Below, one piece after another: positions 60,600 to 64,000 of a stretch of 64,000 nucleotides of DNA; within the stretch, counting starts at the first letter, position 1; every line of letters begins with the position of its first letter. The position numbers were made by a program, and so were the translations under genes. The notes under the pieces are model-generated. The model saw nothing but the letters and a program-made list of their open reading frames with translations, made no database searches and was not told where the DNA came from. Source of the stretch: CAWFXC01 sp963819735 (GTDB taxonomy: Bacteria > Actinomycetota > Acidimicrobiia > IMCC26256 > DASPTH01); contig CAWFXC010000001.1 in the NCBI GenBank assembly GCA_963819735.1, forward strand, positions 1,302,001 through 1,366,000, written 5' to 3'.

Positions 60600-62024
60600 T
60601 CACAACCCGTACGCCTCGATGAGCCGCAGCCACACCTCGCTCACCGTCGGGAACGCGGGGACGGCGTGCACCAGCGTCTCGAGCGGAACCTCGCCCACCA
60701 CCGCGATCGTGGCCGAGTGCAGCATCTCCCCCACCCCCGGGCCGGTGAAGGTCGCGCCCACGATCACGTGGCGGGATTCGTCGATCACGATCTGGCAGGT
60801 CCCCTTGATGCCGCGCCCGTGCAGCGCGGCGCCGGCGACGTCGCCGGTGCCGTAGCTGACCACCCGCACGTCGATGCCCTGCTCGCGCGCTGCGCGCTCG
60901 GTCAGGCCCACTGACGCGATCTGGGGATCGGTGAACACCACCGCGGTGACGGCGCGGTGATCGGCCCAGGCCTCGGTCGCGGCGCCAGTCCTCTCGGGAT
61001 GGATGATCGTGTCGGCGGCGATGCGAGCCTGGTACTTCCCCATGTGGGTGAGGAGCGCCCGGCCGTTGACGTCGCCGATCGCGTAGAGCCACTCGCCGTC
61101 GACGCCGCGGGCGCGCAGGTGGTCGTCGACCTCCACGTACTCACCGGGCTCCAACCCGACCGAGTCCAGGCCGAGATCACCGGAGTTGGGCGTGCGGCCG
61201 GCGGCAACGAGGAGCTCGTCGCCGGTGAACGTGCGGCCGTCGTCGAGGGTGAGCGTGACCGGCGCGTCGGCCGCGGCGCGTTCGGCGCGCGCGACCGTCA
61301 CGCCGACCACCACCGTGATGCCCTCGGCCTCGAACGCCTCCTGGAGCTGCTCGCCCGCGAACGGTTCGAGCTTGGGCACGAGGCGATCGCTCTTGGCGAT
61401 GATCGTCACCTCGCGGGCGCCGAGCCGCTTCCACGCCTGGGCCATCTCGCTGCCCACGACCCCGCCGCCGAGGACGAGCAATCGCTCGGGCACCGTCTTC
61501 GCGCTGGTCGCGTCGCGGCTGTCCCAGATGCGGGTGTCGCGCAGGCCGTCGATCGGGGGGATGGCGGCCGAGGATCCGGTGGCGAGCACCACGGCCAGGC
61601 GGGCCTCCAGCCGCCGCATCGTGCCGTCGGCGGTCTCGACGTCGACCCGCCGCGGTCCGGCAATCCGGCCCCGGCCCCGCACCAGCACGCCACCGGCGCC
61701 GTCGAGCCACTTCACCTGGTTGGCGTCGTCCCAGTCGCTGACCATCTGGTTCCGGCGGGCGAGCACTGCGTCGACGTCGAGCGATCCGGTGACCGCCTCC
61801 GCCGCCCCCGGCACCCGGCGCACGTCGGCCAGCGCCTCACCCGGTCGCAGCAGGGCCTTGCTGGGCATGCAGGCCCAGTAGGAGCACTCACCGCCGAGGA
61901 GATCCGCCTCGACGACCGCGATCCGGAGCCGGCAGTCCATGCAGCGCCCGGAAATGTTCTCGCCCGCGGGACCGCCGCCGATCACGATCACGTCGAACTG
62001 CTCCACGTCCCGGTCCCCGTCCAA
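60600..62024 (-). CDS. Class-I flavin disulfide oxidoreductase (dihydrolipoyl dehydrogenase/mercuric-reductase-like)
   Basis: About 474 residues. FDVIVIGGGPAGENISGRCM binds FAD, and GGECSYWACMPSKALLRPGE holds the redox disulfide in CX4C, here CSYWAC instead of the usual CLNVGC. LLVLGGGVVGSEMAQAWKRL binds NAD(P)H, and the C-terminal domain has ERAAREQGIDV and FTGPGVGEMLHSATIAV, where the usual His-x4-Glu of lipoamide dehydrogenase is not evident. It is probably an NAD(P)H-dependent reductase of an unknown disulfide or other acceptor. TTG 62024, six bases after GAGGAG, is chosen; GTG 62006 is possible. A duplicated promoter lies upstream. Confidence 0.85.
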   Translation of the reverse strand: MDGDRDVEQFDVIVIGGGPAGENISGRCMDCRLRIAVVEADLLGGECSYWACMPSKALLRPGEALADVRRVPGAAEAVTGSLDVDAVLARRNQMVSDWDDANQVKWLDGAGGVLVRGRGRIAGPRRVDVETADGTMRRLEARLAVVLATGSSAAIPPIDGLRDTRIWDSRDATSAKTVPERLLVLGGGVVGSEMAQAWKRLGAREVTIIAKSDRLVPKLEPFAGEQLQEAFEAEGITVVVGVTVARAERAAADAPVTLTLDDGRTFTGDELLVAAGRTPNSGDLGLDSVGLEPGEYVEVDDHLRARGVDGEWLYAIGDVNGRALLTHMGKYQARIAADTIIHPERTGAATEAWADHRAVTAVVFTDPQIASVGLTERAAREQGIDVRVVSYGTGDVAGAALHGRGIKGTCQIVIDESRHVIVGATFTGPGVGEMLHSATIAVVGEVPLETLVHAVPAFPTVSEVWLRLIEAYGL

Positions 62025-62035
62025 CGGTGGCTCCT

Positions 62036-62075
62036 CTTCGATAGTGGCCCACCCGCTTCGATAGTGGCCCACCCG
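62036..62075 (-). repeat. Perfect 20-bp tandem repeat containing the reductase promoter
   Basis: CTTCGATAGTGGCCCACCCG occurs twice back to back. On the minus strand each copy holds CACTAT, a -10-like box, and the imperfect dyad GTGG-G-CCAC. The nearer copy places transcription about 10 bases before the ribosome-binding site of the reductase gene. The 20-bp period puts both copies on nearly the same face of the helix, as for a tandem operator or a duplicated promoter. Confidence 0.65.
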
Positions 62076-62158
62076 CGTCGGGCCCAGTCTCCCCGACCGG
62101 GCGGCGGAGTACGCCCTCGTGGCGCGAACCCCGGGCCGATCCGGGCGACAATGGGGCC

Positions 62159-62917
62159 ATGACCACCGTGCTCGGAATCGACATCGGGGGAACGGGCATC
62201 AAGGGCGCGCCCGTCGATACCCGCAGCGGCAAGCTCCTCGCCGATCGCCATCGCATCCCCACGCCGCAGCCGGCCACGCCCGACGCAGTCGCCGCGACCG
62301 TCGCCGAACTGGCCAAGTTCTTCCAGTGGACGGGGCCCGCCGGGGCCACGTTCCCCGCCGCCGTCCGCAACGGCGTGGCGCTCACCGCCGCCAACGTCGA
62401 CCAGTCGTGGATCGGCACCGACACGGCCAAGCTGTTCTCGGAGGCGGTGGGGGGCGACGTGACGGTGATGAACGACGCCGACGCGGCCGGCATCGCCGAG
62501 GTGGAGTTCGGTGCGGGCAAGGGCCAGGGCGGCGTCGTGATCATCGTCACCCTCGGTACCGGGATCGGGAGCGCCCTGTTCATCGACGGCACGCTCGTCC
62601 CCAACACCGAGCTCGGCCACCTCAAGATGGGCAAGCACGACGCCGAGAGCCGGGCGGCCGAGAGCGTGCGCGAGGCGAAGAACCTGTCGTGGACCGAATG
62701 GGCGAAGCGCCTCGACGAATACTTCGACATGTTGGAGGCGCTGTTCTGGCCCGACCTCTTCATCGTGGGTGGCGGGGTCAGCAAGAAGTCGACGAAGTTC
62801 CTGCCCCTCCTGACCACCAAGGTCCCGATCGTGCCCGCGCTGCTGTTGAACGAAGCCGGCATCGTGGGCGCCGCGGTGCAGCACGCGAAGCGCTCGCCGA
62901 CGGCGCACACCGACTGA
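62159..62917 (+). CDS. ppgK: Polyphosphate glucokinase (ROK family)
   Basis: 252 residues. TVLGIDIGGTGIKGAPVDTR is the phosphate-binding loop; GDVTVMNDADAAGIAEVEFG holds the catalytic Asp; VTLGTGIGSALFIDGTLVPN and LGHLKMGKHDAESRA match polyphosphate/ATP glucokinases of actinobacteria, which lack the CxCGxxGC zinc motif of other ROK kinases. It makes glucose-6-phosphate for the pgi/zwf enzymes next door. GACAAT six bases before the ATG suggests a leaderless transcript. Confidence 0.92.
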   Translation: MTTVLGIDIGGTGIKGAPVDTRSGKLLADRHRIPTPQPATPDAVAATVAELAKFFQWTGPAGATFPAAVRNGVALTAANVDQSWIGTDTAKLFSEAVGGDVTVMNDADAAGIAEVEFGAGKGQGGVVIIVTLGTGIGSALFIDGTLVPNTELGHLKMGKHDAESRAAESVREAKNLSWTEWAKRLDEYFDMLEALFWPDLFIVGGGVSKKSTKFLPLLTTKVPIVPALLLNEAGIVGAAVQHAKRSPTAHTD

Positions 62918-62982
62918 CCCGCGCGACTCGACGCACGATGACGCACGCGAGAACTACGGGCGGCGCGCGCAAACGCCCCCAC

Positions 62983-62988
62983 TACGCT
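62983..62988 (+). promoter_or_regulatory. -10 box, leaderless (pheA)
   Basis: TACGCT lies 8 bases before the pheA ATG at 62997; no Shine-Dalgarno sequence. Confidence 0.5.
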
Positions 62989-62996
62989 TCCCGCCG

Positions 62997-63941
62997 ATGA
63001 CGAGGGTCGGTTTTCTCGGACCGCACGGAACGTTCGCGGAAGAAGCTTTGCTCACCCAACCCGACCTCGCCGCGGGTGAGGCGGTCCCGCTCCGCGACGT
63101 GCCGCAGGTGATCAGCGCGGTCGAAACCGGCGCCGTCGATCTGGGCATCGTGCCGATCGAGAACTCGATCGAAGGGTCGATCACGGTCACGCTCGACACG
63201 CTCGCGTTCGACACCGAGCTCCTCGTGCAGCGCGAGGTCGACCTCCCGGTCTCACTGCATCTCTGTGTGGCACCCGGCACGAAGCTCGCCGACATCACGA
63301 CCGTCGTCTCGCATCCCAACCCGCTCGGCCAGACCCGGATGTGGATGGCCCGCAACATCCCCGACGCCACCACCGTCGCCGCGAACTCCACCGCCGACGC
63401 GGCCAAGCAGGTGGCCCGCTCCAAGCGCAAGGGCATGGCCTCCATCGGCACCGTGCAGGGCGCCAAGTACGCGGGCCTCGAGATCATCGCCAGCGAGATC
63501 GAGGACCACCCCGAGAACCAGACCCGTTTCGTGATCGTCGGCTACGGCGTGCCGGCACCCACCGGCCACGACAAGACGTCGGTCGTGTGCTTCCAACGCC
63601 AGGACCGTCCGGGTTCGTTGCTGGCGATCCTGCAGGAGTTCGCGGCGCGCGCGATCAACATCACGAAGCTCGAGTCGCGTCCCACCAAGCGCGACCTCGG
63701 CGACTACTGCTTCTTCATCGACTTCGAGGGCCATCTCGACGACGAGCTCGTCGCCGACTGCCTCCGCAACCTCGCGGCCAAGCAGGCCAAGGTGAAGTTC
63801 CTCGGCTCCTATCCGGTCGCCGGTGCCGACGGGCCGATTCGTCGACGCGCCGCCAACAAGGCGTGGCGCGACGCCAACACCTGGCTCGAGCAGCTCCGGA
63901 GCAAGGTGCGCGCGCCGGCCAGCGAGAGCGGGCCCGAGTGA
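62997..63941 (+). CDS. pheA: Prephenate dehydratase with ACT domain
   Basis: 314 residues. The dehydratase domain (1-185) shows VGFLGPHGTFAEEALL, LGIVPIENSIEGSITVTLDT and the essential NQTRFVIVG. The ACT domain (about 195-275) has RPGSLLAILQEFAARAINI and KLESRPTKRDLGDYCFFIDF, the phenylalanine-binding motifs for feedback inhibition. It converts prephenate to phenylpyruvate. Its TGA overlaps the serS GTG (GTGA), so the two are co-translated. Confidence 0.96.
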   Translation: MTRVGFLGPHGTFAEEALLTQPDLAAGEAVPLRDVPQVISAVETGAVDLGIVPIENSIEGSITVTLDTLAFDTELLVQREVDLPVSLHLCVAPGTKLADITTVVSHPNPLGQTRMWMARNIPDATTVAANSTADAAKQVARSKRKGMASIGTVQGAKYAGLEIIASEIEDHPENQTRFVIVGYGVPAPTGHDKTSVVCFQRQDRPGSLLAILQEFAARAINITKLESRPTKRDLGDYCFFIDFEGHLDDELVADCLRNLAAKQAKVKFLGSYPVAGADGPIRRRAANKAWRDANTWLEQLRSKVRAPASESGPE

Positions 63942-64000
63942 TCGACCTGCGTCGCCTGCGCGACGAGCCGTCGTACCGCGCCGGCATCGAACGCAAGCGC
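63938..64000 (+). CDS. serS: Seryl-tRNA synthetase (5' end only)
   Basis: 21 codons from GTG 63938 before the window ends. MIDLRRLRDEPSYRAGIERK is the conserved start of the tRNA-binding coiled-coil arm of seryl-tRNA synthetase. The gene is GTGA-coupled to pheA. Confidence 0.8.
   Translation, partial: MIDLRRLRDEPSYRAGIERKR

Overview
The window is very GC-rich, with near-universal G/C at third codon positions, many GTG and some TTG starts, pervasive 4-base GTGA/ATGA stop-start overlaps and few Shine-Dalgarno sites. It looks like a chromosome segment of an actinobacterium. Polyphosphate glucokinase, an actinobacterial-type 6-phosphogluconate dehydrogenase and a pheA-serS junction fit that; an Acidimicrobiia-like lineage is my guess, not something the sequence proves. 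I saw no tRNA, rRNA, CRISPR array, transposase or phage gene.

Layout. (1) 1-3.7 kb: the start of an SDR-type gene, a membrane-anchored HtrA protease, a bactofilin-like membrane protein, a zinc-ribbon protein, and a broken MarR gene joined to a chloride-channel tail. (2) 3.7-9.2 kb, minus strand: a GH15 glucoamylase/trehalase-like enzyme, a PqqD-like protein, a degenerate nucleotidyltransferase, a large membrane protein and a lone degenerate GGDEF domain. (3) 9.4-54.7 kb: one large envelope-glycan locus. (4) 54.8-62.9 kb: msrB, then a ridA-zwf-gnd-GNAT-pgi block, a flavin disulfide reductase and polyphosphate glucokinase, i.e. glucose-6-phosphate and pentose-phosphate metabolism. (5) 63.0-64 kb: pheA and the start of serS.

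The glycan locus is bracketed by a Pgl-like sugar pathway. A PglF/FlaA1-type 4,6-dehydratase lies at 9.5 kb. A PglE-like aminotransferase, an epimerase, a PglC-like initiating phosphoglycosyl transferase and a PglD-like acetyltransferase lie at 49.7-53.1 kb. Between them are about a dozen glycosyltransferases (GT4, GT2, GT11 twice, GT25, and a capsule-type GT-B), a Wzy/EpsG-like membrane protein, a Wzz/BY-kinase with a divergent low-molecular-weight tyrosine phosphatase, and an MsbA/PglK-like ABC exporter. Also present are a short NeuB-like synthase, two PIG-L deacetylases, a NodB deacetylase, a secreted beta-helix protein and a phosphodiester-glycosidase-like protein. A decoration module (asparagine synthase, NadE-like ligase, FemAB/GNAT protein, AMP-dependent acyl ligase, stand-alone acyl carrier protein) resembles the accessory genes of exosortase-A loci, but no exosortase is visible.

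The most unusual points are: a DUF4012 protein fused to what looks like a catalytically dead WecA/MraY membrane domain; the exosortase-less acyl/amide module; a tyrosine phosphatase that seems to start on a leaderless ATC codon; a recurrent TANNNT box 6-9 bases before start codons (leaderless transcription); and about ten frameshifts, nearly all explained by gain or loss of one CG unit in a CG tract. The last point suggests systematic sequencing error or a hypermutable tract, so the affected genes are annotated as whole genes with the shift marked.
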